Assembly: GCA_030522415.1 (NCBI GenBank)
Contig: CM060118.1
Coordinates: 21,224,651 to 21,288,650 of the forward strand
Direction of reading: 5' to 3'
From: Channallabes apus
Taxonomy: Eukaryota; Chordata; Actinopteri; Siluriformes; Clariidae
DNA: 64,000 nt
Within the stretch, counting starts at the first letter, position 1; each line of letters opens with the position of its first letter. The notes under the pieces are model-generated. The model had not been told where the DNA came from, made no database searches, and worked only from the letters and a program-made list of their open reading frames with translations. The translations under genes and the position numbers were made by a program. Shown piece after piece: positions 40,801-49,354 of this stretch.

Positions 40801-41066
40801 ATGTGTCACAGATGTTGGCAGGGTCCTACTGCTACCTGGTGTTCAGCAGTGTGTGCTTGGTAGTAGCTGTCTATGTGTTCTTTGTCATTCCTGAGACGAA
40901 GAATAAGACATTTATGGAGATCAGTCAGATGTTTGCCACAAAAGAGGCAGTGGTAGAGAGCCAGGCCCTGACTCAGCCAGATCAGCTTAAACTGAAGAAG
41001 CTGAATGGTTATGGAACACTAGAGAATGGCTCATTTGAATTTGACAGTTCTTCCTCTGGTCCCTGA
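28588..41066 (+). CDS. slc2a15: Class II facilitative sugar transporter (GLUT/SLC2A family), slc2a15-like, 12 coding exons
   Basis: Spliced CDS: 28588-28632, 29585-29683, 33168-33328, 34099-34223, 34304-34449, 34617-34749, 34957-35144, 36777-36887, 37938-38039, 38204-38279, 39649-39776, 40812-41066. All introns are GT-AG and phases agree, giving 522 residues, the usual GLUT length. Sugar-transporter signatures seen: [10 protein letters not shown] in helix 1 (37-46), [10 protein letters not shown] (135-144), [14 protein letters not shown] (151-164), PESPR (218-222), IERLGRR (340-346), GPAGVPF (394-400), [10 protein letters not shown] (423-432), PETKNKTF (465-472). N-glycosylation sequons NRT (55) and NGT (62) lie in the first extracellular loop. 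It should be a 12-helix plasma-membrane facilitator of hexoses or a related solute. Of human proteins it most resembles GLUT9, but motifs such as ALKWYR and GPAGVPF point, from memory, to fish slc2a15. The a/b copy is unresolved, and a slc2a9-like paralogue remains possible. In medaka slc2a15b is needed for pigment cells (established). The family call is nearly certain; the paralogue is about 0.6. Confidence 0.93.
28633..29584 (+). other. Intron 1 of the slc2a15-like gene
   Basis: AT-rich intron between the short first exon and helix 1. It holds homopolymer T runs, short TA stretches and no recognisable element. Confidence 0.7.
29585..29683 (+). CDS. slc2a15: slc2a15-like coding exon 2 (residues 16-48, helix 1)
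   Basis: It follows a pyrimidine-rich CTTACAG acceptor and ends GGG|GTAAGAG in phase 0. It encodes the first membrane helix with the GLUT signature [18 protein letters not shown]. The frame stays open upstream to 29471, but that part has no GLUT similarity and is taken as intron. Confidence 0.92.
29928..30345 (-). mobile_element. Reverse copy of the same retroposon 3' end (in intron 2)
   Basis: On the reverse strand it reads GATGAGGATGGATTCTCTTT, TTGCTCATTAGAGATA, GTAAAGCTGCTTTCTGATAA, then GTTAAAAGCGATAC, in the same order as the copy at 25195-25603. The part beyond 30170 is assigned only by continuity. Confidence 0.6.
31750..31814. repeat. CAA then AAT microsatellite (intron 2)
   Basis: Seven CAA units, a GG break, then about thirteen AAT units. 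Confidence 0.95.
33074..33110. repeat. TA then TTA microsatellite near the exon 3 acceptor
   Basis: Eleven TA units followed by four ATT units, ending 57 bases before the exon. Confidence 0.95.
33168..33328 (+). CDS. slc2a15: slc2a15-like coding exon 3 (residues 49-102)
   Basis: The acceptor is CACCCAG and the donor GTGAGT, ending in phase 2. It encodes YIKNFYNRT, the glycosylated first exofacial loop with two sequons (NRT, NGT), then helix 2 ([16 protein letters not shown]) and the start of the R-F-G-R-K cytosolic motif, whose second arginine is split across the intron. Confidence 0.95.
33329..34098 (+). other. Intron 3 of the slc2a15-like gene
   Basis: Unique sequence of about 770 bases with no repeat. 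An open frame at 33482-33769 has no family resemblance. Confidence 0.75.
34099..34223 (+). CDS. slc2a15: slc2a15-like coding exon 4 (residues 102-144, helix 3)
   Basis: It begins after CTTGCAG, completes the RFGRK motif, encodes helix 3, and reaches [10 protein letters not shown] at a CAG|GTAACA donor in phase 1. The GRxxxGxxxG motif is a family hallmark of helix 4. The next intron is only 80 bases. Confidence 0.95.
34304..34449 (+). CDS. slc2a15: slc2a15-like coding exon 5 (residues 144-192, helices 4-5)
   Basis: The acceptor is TGCCTCAG. The exon encodes [17 protein letters not shown], the class II version of the PETxRG-type loop, followed by helix 5. It ends LLGK at a GTAGGTAT donor in phase 0. 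A second possible donor lies five bases downstream but would break the frame. Confidence 0.93.
34617..34749 (+). CDS. slc2a15: slc2a15-like coding exon 6 (residues 193-237, helix 6)
   Basis: It follows AAATGACAG and ends ACAG|GTGAGA in phase 1. It encodes [14 protein letters not shown], helix 6, and [24 protein letters not shown] is the conserved cytosolic motif before the central loop. Confidence 0.95.
34957..35144 (+). CDS. slc2a15: slc2a15-like coding exon 7 (residues 237-299, central loop and helix 7)
   Basis: It follows TCTTCTGTAG and ends GATGCT|GTAAGG in phase 0. It encodes the charged cytosolic central loop (ALKWYR, then [10 protein letters not shown]) and helix 7 up to QLSGIDA. The next exon supplies IWFYTN. 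Confidence 0.95.
35145..36776 (+). other. Intron 7 of the slc2a15-like gene
   Basis: Unique AT-rich sequence with a short interrupted GT run near 36446-36480. I see no element in it. Confidence 0.75.
36777..36887 (+). CDS. slc2a15: slc2a15-like coding exon 8 (residues 300-336, helix 7-8)
   Basis: It encodes [15 protein letters not shown] and helix 8 with the [10 protein letters not shown] stretch, ending GGG|GTGAGT in phase 0. The acceptor CACCAAAG has a weak pyrimidine tract. The helix-7 motif reads D-A-I, where human GLUT9 has N-A-I. Confidence 0.93.
36888..37937 (+). other. Intron 8 of the slc2a15-like gene
   Basis: Contains a pyrimidine-rich stretch (about 37260-37350), then a more GC-balanced block (37400-37640). 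A 157-codon open frame at 37399-37872 overlaps that block but resembles no protein I know and is not bounded by splice sites that fit the gene. Confidence 0.7.
37938..38039 (+). CDS. slc2a15: slc2a15-like coding exon 9 (residues 337-370, helix 9)
   Basis: It starts after TTGCATTAG with [16 protein letters not shown], the conserved RLGRR motif mirroring RFGRK, then encodes helix 9. It ends CTACAG|GTGAGC in phase 0. Confidence 0.94.
38204..38279 (+). CDS. slc2a15: slc2a15-like coding exon 10 (residues 371-396, helix 10)
   Basis: It follows TCACTTAG and ends CCAG|GTGGGT in phase 1. It encodes [12 protein letters not shown] and IIAGFCIGP in helix 10, where sugar transporters carry the GPxxxPF motif completed by the next exon. 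Confidence 0.93.
38280..39648 (+). other. Intron 10 of the slc2a15-like gene
   Basis: Mostly AT-rich unique DNA, with a candidate regulatory block at 39010-39270 listed separately. Confidence 0.75.
39010..39270. promoter_or_regulatory. Candidate intronic enhancer in intron 10
   Basis: Repeat-free stretch with CTGTAATTACG, CTTTAATTAGG and an inverted pair CATTGTT-CATA-AACAATG (39087-39104), the core bound by SOX HMG proteins, plus GAACAATGAATTAC. The density of homeodomain and SOX cores stands out from the rest of the intron. There is no coding frame. Confidence 0.3.
39649..39776 (+). CDS. slc2a15: slc2a15-like coding exon 11 (residues 396-438, helix 10-11)
   Basis: It follows TTTTTAAG and ends CTACAG|GTGCTG in phase 0. 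It encodes [20 protein letters not shown], with the conserved ELF and RPAA positions, and [14 protein letters not shown] of helix 11. Confidence 0.94.
39777..40811 (+). other. Intron 11 of the slc2a15-like gene
   Basis: Very AT-rich. It holds an AAT repeat (40223-40249) and a TA repeat (40356-40373). No other structure seen. Confidence 0.75.
40223..40249. repeat. AAT microsatellite (intron 11)
   Basis: Nine AAT units. A short TA array follows at 40356-40373. Confidence 0.95.
40812..41066 (+). CDS. slc2a15: slc2a15-like terminal coding exon 12 (residues 439-522, stop)
   Basis: It follows GTGTCACAG. It encodes helix 12, then [12 protein letters not shown], the family's conserved C-terminal signature, and a soluble tail of about 45 residues rich in K, L and S that ends in a serine run and TGA at 41064-41066. 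Confidence 0.95.
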   Translation: MLAGSYCYLVFSSVCLVVAVYVFFVIPETKNKTFMEISQMFATKEAVVESQALTQPDQLKLKKLNGYGTLENGSFEFDSSSSGP

Positions 41067-41158
41067 GAGCCGAGACGAAAGTGCACTTAATCAAGCAATA
41101 TTCCAATATTGTCACACACTTGTATATTTTATGTATCTATTAATAACAAATTGAGATT

Positions 41159-41164
41159 ATTAAA
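41159..41164 (+). promoter_or_regulatory. Probable polyadenylation signal ATTAAA of the slc2a15-like gene
   Basis: ATTAAA, the commonest variant of AATAAA, lies 93 bases after the stop codon in AT-rich sequence and is followed by a TTTATTCTTGGGT stretch. If used, the 3' UTR is about 120 bases and ends before the Tc1 element at 41468. Confidence 0.45.
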
Positions 41165-41467
41165 ACTTTATTCTTGGGTCATAGTTATTGTTAATAATAC
41201 CGAGTATATTATAGCTGTATGAACAGCATAATTTACATTCATATATTATCTCATATCATATTATGTATATATTTATAATTTAGTTGATGTTAATGTAAAT
41301 GTAAAGACATGTAAAGTCCATTGTGCAAATTTTAAAAACAATTCGCTTAATGTTTCATAAATGTGTACTGGCATATTTTATAACTTTTTAAAACATGTAA
41401 GTGTATTTTTTACTGCCTTTGCACAACAGTCATATAAAGTTGGCATATATTATATATTTATTATATA

Positions 41468-43085
41468 CAGTGGTGTGAAAAACTATTTGCCCCCTTCCTG
41501 ATTTCTTATTCTTTTGCATGTTTGTCACACTTAAATATTTCTGCTCATCAAAAACCGTTAACTATTAGTCAAAGATAACATAATTGAACACAAAATGCAG
41601 TTTTTAAATCAAGGTTTACGTTATTAAGGGAGAAAAAAAACTCCAAATCTACATGGCCCTGTGTGAAAAAGTGATTGCCCCCCTTGTTAAAAAATAACTT
41701 AACTGTGGTTTATCACACCTGAGTTCAATTTCTGTAGTCACCCCCAGGCCTGATTACTGCCACACCTGTTTCAATCAAGAAATCACTTAAATAGGAGCTA
41801 CCTGACACAGAGAAGTAGACCAAAAGCACCTCAAAAGCTAGACATCATGCCAAGATCCAAAGAAATTCAGGAACAAATGAGAACAAAAGTAATTGAGATC
41901 TATCAGTCTGGTAAAGGTTATATAGCCATTTCTAAAGCTTTGGGACTCCAGCGAACCACAGTGAGAGCCATTATCCACAAATGGCAAAAACATGGAACAG
42001 TGGTGAACCTTCCCAGGAGTGGCCGGCCGACCAAAATTACCCCAAGAGCGCAGAGACAACTCATCCGAGAGGCCACAAAAGACCCCAGGACAACATCTAA
42101 AGAACTGCAGGCCTCACTTGCCTCAATTAAGGTCAGTGTTCACGACTCCACCATAAGAAAGAGACTGGGCAAAAACGGCCTGCATGGCAGATTTCCAAGG
42201 CGCAAACCACTTTTAAGCAAAAAGAACATTAAGGCTCGTCTCAATTTTGCTAAAATACATCTCAATGATTGCCAAGACTTTTGGGAAAATACCTTGTGGA
42301 CCGACGAGACAAAAGTTGAACTTTTTGGAAGGTGCGTGTCCCGTTACATCTGGCGTAAAAGTAACACAGCATTTCAGAAAAAGAACATCATACCAACAGT
42401 AAAATATGGTGGTGGTGGTGATGGTCTGGGGTTGTTTTGCTGCTTCAGGACCTGGAAGGCTTGCTGTGATAGATGGAACCATGAATTCTACTGTCTACCA
42501 AAAAATCCTGAAGGAGAATGTCCGGCCATCTGTTCGTCAACTCAAGCTGAAGCGATCTTGGGTGCTGCAGCAGGACAATGACCCAAAACACACCAGCAAA
42601 TCCACCTCTGAATGGCTGAAGAAAAACAAAATGAAGACTTTGGAGTGGCCTAGTCAATGTCCTGACCTGAATCCTATTGAGATGTCGTGGCATGACCTTA
42701 AAAAGGCGGTTCATGCTAGAAAACCCTCAAATAAAGCTGAATTACAACAATTCTCCAAAGATGAGTGGGCCAAAATTCTTCCAGAGCGCTGTAAAAGACT
42801 CGTTGCAAGTTATCACAAACGCTTGATTGCAGTTATTGCTGCTAAGGGTGGCCCAACCAGTTATTAGGTTCCGGGGGCAATTACTTTTTCACACAGGGCC
42901 ATGTAGGTTTGGATTTGTTTTCTCCCTAAATAATAAAACCCCTCATTTAAAAACTGCATTTTGTGTTTACTTGTGTTATCTTTGACTAATAGTTAAATGT
43001 GTTTGATGATCAGAAACATTTTGTGTGACAAACATGCAAAAGAATAAGAAATCAGGAGGGGGGCAAATAGTTTTTCACACCACTG
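41468..43085 (+). mobile_element. Tc1/mariner-superfamily DNA transposon, near full length, TA target duplication
   Basis: The ends CAGTGGTGTGAAAAAC and its complement are flanked by TA at 41466-41467 and 43086-43087. The terminal inverted repeats are about 210 bases (41468-41683 and 42873-43085) with few mismatches. Each repeat has an outer and an inner copy of a TGTGAAAAA-n-ATTGCCCC motif in the same direction (inner copies near 41661-41682 and 42873-42896). This is the IR/DR layout known from Sleeping Beauty-like fish elements. One broken transposase frame lies between them. The element sits 402 bases beyond the transporter's stop codon. Confidence 0.95.
41847..42867 (+). pseudogene. Tc1-like DD34E transposase, single frameshift
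   Basis: The first frame (41847 to about 42410) encodes a paired-like helix-turn-helix DNA-binding region with a GRPTKIT linker motif between its two halves and the first catalytic Asp in LWTDETKVELFG. The second frame (from about 42409 to the TAG at 42865-42867) resumes at VMVWGCFAASGPG and carries the second Asp in QQDNDPKHTS and the Glu in PDLNPIEMSW. There are 34 residues between that Asp and Glu, the DD34E spacing. The frame breaks inside a GGT run at 42408-42423, best explained by loss of two bases or gain of one. No internal stop is seen elsewhere. In this reading the copy is not autonomous. Confidence 0.93.
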
Positions 43086-43087
43086 TA

Positions 43088-44821
43088 CACTAAGATTCCG
43101 GTTTATTTTGAATGGAAACAGTATTTCAAGGCAAGGTACTGCATGAAATCATGTAGATAGTATGTGCTATAATACGGGCCTGTTTTGTTTATCTTTCTGA
43201 TTTGTTTGAATGAATTTGTGATGAATATTGATATATTAATGTATCTAATTGTGGCAATTAGAATTAGAATTAGAATTAAATGGCAAGTGTTTTGGTAGTA
43301 ATAAAAGAATATCCAGTGTTCATTTTAATGCAAATGTATTTAACCTGACATTTAATGAGAGTGCTTTTAAGAATATTCAGTTTTTAAAACCTCACATATA
43401 AAAGTGTTGTGAGAGGATCTGTGGTATGGTGCTTATTGGAAACATCAGGGGGCAGGCCAATAAACGCTTCCTAAGCAGGATCTTTGGTGGTTTTCGCCAA
43501 GCAGCTTGAGGGCCAAACCCAGAGCAGCTTCATTAACTCGCAGAGGAGGTGGATTTAATGCTTAATTAAAGAAAAGGGCTTTCTTTCTCACCTTCATCTA
43601 TGGGCACTGTGCTCCTCTTTAACTAAGCTGTGTTACATGATGCTTCTACATGGGCTAATTGAGAAAGAAAAAAAATGAACATGTACAATGATCATGAATG
43701 ATGATCTGTTTACTGTTGAAATTCCTTTAGACACCACATTTTACTTTACTTTTGGTGGTAATGATTAGTTGCATCCATTAGAAGTCTGTCCACTTTTACA
43801 CAGAAAACCGCAGTAGTATAACTAAATGTGAATGAATTATATATCCATAAAGATTCAGGTCATTTTATTCTATTAGAAGCAATTAAACTACCAAATAATG
43901 TTGCCTTTGTGTTGCGGAAAGTGATATGATTGCAAGAAATTCAATATTTTAAACCTCCCATAACCCAAAGCAGCGGCAGCTCAGGACTAAAATACCATGT
44001 GGGTGTGTGTGGGTGTGACGTCTTATTTCTATCAGGCAGAGAGCTCTGCATATAGTGAAGTAAGGTGCAAACTCTGCTAGCCCCTAGGCTATGGTGCTCC
44101 ATCTGTGTGGGCCTCTGCGACTCCCTCAGAAGTTGCCTGCATAGACAAATGATATGAAATGCCTACATCTCCTGGTGCGAGAAGAGAAATGGTGAGCTAA
44201 ATCGTGTCTGGCTTTTAGTCTCCCAACTGTTGTCCACTGGGCTCAAGGTCACTGGTTAAATGTGATCCCACATGCCTCAATACACACAGCTGCAGTCTCA
44301 GAGTTCATTTTCTGTGGAGAAAACTACACCCCACTTTACCAGCTGTTGTGACTAAAGCATAAAAAACTTGAATGGACCTAGAATTCTATAGTTTCTGGCT
44401 GCTCCTGTGCCAAGACTTTCTACCACTTCATTTATGAAACATGTCTGCCAGAGAAAAAGAGTTGTTCGAGTTCATATCTCTGTTCCACTGTTGGTTGCTC
44501 AGTTAAAATTCAGCAGTCCTTAAATTTACTTCATCCTGTGTGCCTTGAGCAGCACTAAATACAGAGGCTAATATTTCACTCTGAATTGCTTCCCCTGATG
44601 GAAGGACTGTCGTCCTGTAGGTCAGCAAGAGGAAAGGATGTTGGTCTAATTAGCAGCAGAGGAATCTACCGTCTCCTTACCACCTGTCACTGTGGTCTCG
44701 GATCTGCCCCCTTGTGGCTTTAGCAGGAAATTAACATACGGTAATAGAGATGTAGGTACAACTGAGTGTGTAGGAATTTTGTTGCTTTCTGGTATTTCTG
44801 GTGAACCCTGTCCACCTTCAT
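43088..44821. other. Unique sequence 3' of the Tc1 element
   Basis: A short AATTAG repeat lies at 43256-43280. A GC-balanced block at 43395-43660 (GGGGGCAGGCCAATAAACGC, GGATTTAATGCTTAATTAAA) could be regulatory. No gene. Confidence 0.5.
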
Positions 44822-44901
<80 letters not shown>

Positions 44902-44910
44902 GCACACACA
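44822..44910. repeat. CA-TA-CA compound microsatellite
   Basis: Thirteen CA units, about twenty-five TA units, then CACGCACACACA. Confidence 0.96.
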
Positions 44911-45104
44911 GTATATATACATACATACATATGTATGTGGTTGTATAATATGTATTGTTATATATTAAAAATTCTGTCCAAAAAACACATAGCATACTGA
45001 TAGCAAGATTAAAATAAGTACAAGAAAGTTGCCACCCTCCCTCCGACCTCCTAAAGAACACAAACAGACGCAGTACCCTCACAAAGAAAACCCGCTGCTC
45101 CCCC

Positions 45105-45435
45105 TAACATTTTAATTAATGACAACAGATTTTCTTCTCATAAGTGCTTTAATGTGGCTTATTGCTGTAGCAGTCCCCTTGGCCGTGGAAATATTATGTT
45201 GACGGATGTGCTGTGTCGCTGGCACTCCCTGGATGGAGGCAGCTGTCAGGGCCGGGATGATAACATTAACGCAGGGGGAAAGTGATGACAAATGCCTGTT
45301 ATCAGCGAACGAGGCCGGTGACAAATCGAATCGTGGCTCCCAAGAACCCCCATTACACCGTAATAAAAAAAGATTGATGGTCCTCTCTGTCAGGACCTCT
45401 GTTAATGCGATTTCGACTGGTCTCTTCGGCTTCCA
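45105..45435. promoter_or_regulatory. Candidate conserved non-coding element
   Basis: Starts at ACATTTTAATTAATGACAAC and runs through GGAAATATTATGTTGACGG, GATGATAACATTAACGC and CGTAATAAAAAAAGATTGAT, with several CpGs and no repeat until the GA tract. No coding frame. It is the most enhancer-like stretch downstream of the gene. Confidence 0.3.
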
Positions 45436-45448
45436 ATTAAGATGAGGA

Positions 45449-45525
45449 GGAGAGAGAGAGAGAGAGAAAGAAAGAGAGGGAGAGAAAAGAGAGAGAGAGG
45501 AAGAGAGAGAGAGAGAGAGAGAGGA
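45449..45525. repeat. GA-rich purine tract
   Basis: GA units with AAAG and GGGA interruptions. Strand-asymmetric purine tract. Confidence 0.95.
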
Positions 45526-46666
45526 AAAGCTATACAAGACCTACTAATTGGATCAGTGGAGCCAAAGGCACACTCTCTTTCTTTCTCTCCCTCCTTCTTT
45601 CCTTGCTTGCATCTCTCTCTCTCTTCCACACCCCTCCCTGTCTACTGCGGTGGCAGAGTGGAGCGTATCTCTGTACATTGCATTATTTCAGGATTTATGA
45701 CCGGGTTGTGGGGATGCAGCCTGTGCCAGCAGTGATGAGAAGAGCTCTGTCTCTCTGCCAGCTCGCACATGCAGACGAGCACAGATGGGAGCGAAGATGC
45801 AAACCCAGCCAGTGATGAAACATCCTGACAAACAGTGGGACAGACAGAGAGACAAATAGCTCCATGTGACCCACTTGCCATGCAATTAAGTAAATAAGGA
45901 TTGACTGTGTGTCAGCGGTGTGCTCGGAGTGTGCCATCCCTCACTGGTGTCGGTGTGTCACCCACTGATTTCATTATTAGTGAATGCTTGTTATGCTCCT
46001 AAAGGCCTTTTTGAAGATTAAATGGCAAATGCCTTGACAATGTCAGACAGAAGGATTTCTGCCCATTTTGGATAGATAATGCATGTTAGGATTAACTTTA
46101 GGCTATGCCATTACTAGACTTGACATTTAGGCAATAGAACCACCTGGATCTACTGCATCAATGTAGTGGCATCAACCCTGCCTTAAAGGGGCAGGACTGT
46201 TGCTCAAATACAACTTTACTGGTTGTCCAACTGGAAACAGAAAAACATGGCTGATTAGAATGCTGGTTTCCAAAAGTATTGGAAAATAAAATGCTGTAAT
46301 TCAATGTTGTAATGACATTCCCTGTTTTATTTTCAATTACAAAAATAATCAAATGAAACTGTTTGAAAATATTGAAAAACTGTCAATATTTCTTCAAAAC
46401 CTGCCAAACCGGGCTGGGTGTAGAGTCAGAAAGACGTCTGCAGTACACTTGCTCAATCCATGCCTGGTTGATTGCTACCTGAAGATCTTGAACAGACTGC
46501 TACTGCCTTCATCACCATTGTCAACAGTTTTCTATTTGGGTTTTTATGTCTGGTTATTACCCAGGCCATGGCTCCAGTAGTGGAATACCATTGTTACATA
46601 GCCAGTTTTTCAATGGTTTTTCAGTTATCTAATGCAACAGATAGGCTAGAACTAATTAGTGAAATC
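45526..46666. other. Unique intergenic sequence
   Basis: Nothing recognised apart from short CT runs. Confidence 0.55.
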
Positions 46667-46832
46667 GGTGGCGCGGTGGTGTAGTGGTTAGCGCTGTGGC
46701 CTCGCACCTCCTGTGTGTGCCTGGGGTTTCCATGTTCTCCCAGTGCTTGGTTAGTTTCCTCCTGGTGCTCTGCTATCCTCCCGCAGCCCAAAGACATGCC
46801 GATTAAGTTAACTGGTATTTCTAAATTCCCTG

Positions 46833-46910
<78 letters not shown>

Positions 46911-47023
46911 ATGTGTCCCCTGTGATGGGTTGGCACCCCATCCAGGATACCCTGCCTCGAGCCCTGAGTCCCCTCAGATATGCTCCAAGCCTCCTATGAC
47001 CCTGTTCAGGATAAGCAGTGTTG
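46667..47023 (+). mobile_element. DANA/Mermaid-type SINE with long internal GT array
   Basis: The head GGTGGCGCGGTGGTGTAGTG with the A-box TAGTGGTTAGCGC is present. It is followed by TTTCCATGTTCTCCCAGTGC, CCCAAAGACATGCCG, a GT array (46836-46909), GTGATGGGTTGGCACCCCAT and CAGGATAAGCAGTG. The B-box region is partly deleted. Confidence 0.88.
46836..46909. repeat. GT microsatellite inside the 46.7-47.0 kb SINE
   Basis: About thirty-seven uninterrupted GT units. Confidence 0.97.
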
Positions 47024-47457
47024 TCCACAGAAAGAACAAATACATGGCATATGTTGTGTTGATATATCGTAAGTGAAAAAAAGTCTTTAAAAAAAGTTAC
47101 AAAAATAGGAAGAATTTAGTGAAATGACTTGAGAAGATTGCATTAAAAGTATAGATACATTAATAACAATTAATACTTTGATACAGTAACATGTATTAAT
47201 TATTGTAATGTACAGTTAATGTCTAATGAAATAAGTAAGCAATAACTAATACATTAATTTAAAGCAGAAGCATTGTGTTATAGGACCAACTCATCTTATT
47301 TGAGTGAATGATGTGATTTAAGTGTTCTGCATCACAAATTCAAATAAAACGAGACTGAACAAATTTATCATCCTTCTATTAGCCACATATTACACCTGTC
47401 TGACAAAATTTATTTTTATTAAAAAGTTTTATTTCCAAAACAAATACATACTGGATA

Positions 47458-48254
47458 CTCTGCCTAGGCAAAAATAAAAACATTTCACTTCAGAAGGATC
47501 AAATTATTGGGCTACCCAAAGAAACAGTGAATGAGATATAATGAGTTATAATGACTGAAATTGGGTTAAGAACTGAGCAACACATTATTGAAGGATAATG
47601 CTGCACCATCAACTTTTACAGAAGAAATGTTGTCAAAAAAGAATTTCGGATCAGAGATCACTTAAACACTCGGTGAAGCTGGATCGTTAAAAAAAAATCA
47701 ACAGGAGAAACTGCAGCTATGTTTAATAATAAAATGCATCAAGAGCATTTCCACTCAGACAAAGCAATGAGAACTCACAGGATTCAACAGACCATAAGAA
47801 CACCACTTCAGAAAAAAGGTTTCAGTTTGTTAGCAAGCATATATATTGGACTTTCGAGCAATGGAGAAAGTTCATGTGGTCTGATGAGTCCAGGTTTACC
47901 TTACTTCAGAGCGATGGATGTGTCAGGGTAAGAAAAGAAGCATTGTCCCCATCATGTTTCATGTTTTATGATCTGAGGCTGATTTTCTTGATTAGGTCTA
48001 GGCTCAGCAACATAATGTGGCAGTAAAATGAAGTCAGCTGATGACCTGAATGTACTGAATGACCAAGTTATGCCATCAAAGTTCTTTCTTACCAGGTGAA
48101 ATGCACATATTCCAGGATTTAAAATGTAGAAAAGTGGTTTTAGCATGATGAGGAATAATTTTGGCACATGAACTGGCCATCAAATGAACTGTGTGGTAAA
48201 AAGATGGTCAAATGAAGTAATGGAGTATGCAACTTTTTTTTTGGCTAGGCAGTG
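47458..48254 (+). mobile_element. Decayed Tc1-like transposon (about 0.8 kb)
   Basis: The left end CTCTGCCTAGGCAAAAATA and the right end TTTTTGGCTAGGCAGTG are imperfect inverted repeats of the ACTGCCTGGCCAAAA type common in fish Tc1 elements. TA lies at 47456-47457. Inside, TTTCGAGCAATGGAGAAAG and TCATGTGGTCTGATGAGTCC correspond to the Tc1 transposase segment that codes for the W-S-D-E-S catalytic motif. The frame is disrupted and the downstream catalytic part is missing or eroded. Confidence 0.75.
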
Positions 48255-48569
48255 TCCGTAGGGTATTTACATTTGTTTATTTGTTTATACATAAACAAAT
48301 GGGTTTGTTTGCTTGTTCTTCCTAAAAAAAATGGAGAAATACAGTAGGTGAAAAACCTTTTTAAATGTTTTACATGAATGTAGTTTGATTAATCTCAAAA
48401 TCCTAATAATAATATGACTTTATACACTGCGTTCCAAATTATTACGCAAATGATATCTTTCTCTGATTTTCATAATTAGTCAATGCAAATGACAGTCAGT
48501 ATAATTTTCTAGTCATCAACTATTAGGGTATAATTAAAATTTTATTGAACAAACCTCCTAATGATAACA

Positions 48570-48572
48570 ATA

Positions 48573-48594
<22 letters not shown>
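48570..48594. repeat. TA microsatellite inside the 48.4-49.6 kb transposon
   Basis: Twelve TA units followed by a T tract. Confidence 0.95.
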
Positions 48595-48603
<9 letters not shown>

Positions 48604-48779
48604 TTTTACACTGAAAATGCACTGTTCCAAATTATTATGCACAACAGAGTTAAAACATTTTATAGGTTGTAAAGAACTGAAAATAGGCTTTTGTTGAATT
48701 TGCAGCATTAGGAGGTCATATTTAAAGAAATCAAAAACTATTTCAATCAAAAACATCCTAACAGGGCATGTTACTGTAC

Positions 48780-49354
48780 ATCTTAACATAGGACCCCTTC
48801 TTTGATATCACCTTCACAATTCTTGCATCCATTGTGAGTTTTTGGACAGTTTCTGCTTGAATTTCTTTGCGGGATGTCAGAATAGCCTCCCAGAGCTTCT
48901 GTTTTTAATCAAACTGCCTCCCCCGCAGCCTTGTTGGGACATGGTGGCCAACCACCAACCATCCACTACTCCATTCATCTGGACCATCCAGGGTTGCACG
49001 ACACTCATCAGTAAACAAGAATGTTTAAAAACTTGTCTTCATGTATGCCTGGGCCCACTGCAACCGTTTCTGCTTGTGAGCAGAGGCACCAGCAGCTTCA
49101 AATACCTGTTTGCTGCTTTGTAATGGCATTTCAGCAGCTGCTCTCTTAATCCGATGAATTTGTCTTGCAGCAACCTTCCTCTTTCTGCCTTTACCTGCAC
49201 GAACCTGTCTGTGCGCTGAATCAGCCACAAATGTCTTCACAGTACGATGATCACGCTTAAGTTTTCATGAAATATCTAATGTTTTTATACCTTGTCCAAG
49301 GCATTGCAATATTTGACGCATTTCGGCAGCAGAGAGATCCCTTTTCTTTCCCAT
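48780..49354 (-). pseudogene. Transposase remnant of the 48.4-49.6 kb Tc1/mariner element
   Basis: Read on the reverse strand it starts MGKKRDLSAAEMRQIL at 49354, has a stop after about 29 codons, continues TVKTFVADSAHRQV and a basic RKRKVAARQIHRIKR stretch, then TDECRATLDGPDEW with the first catalytic Asp. It jumps after about RGRQFD to LWEAIL and ends KVISKKGSYVK, the usual C-terminus of this family. The middle third, with the second Asp and the Glu, is absent, so an internal deletion of several hundred bases is inferred. Confidence 0.75.

Noticed and set aside
42213..42714. Reverse-strand frames of 89 codons across the Tc1 element
   Set aside because: They are antisense shadows of the transposase.
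45402..45735. Arg/Glu-rich and Ser/Leu-rich frames
   Set aside because: They come from the GA/CT tract at 45449-45525. A similar case occurs at 60988-61381.
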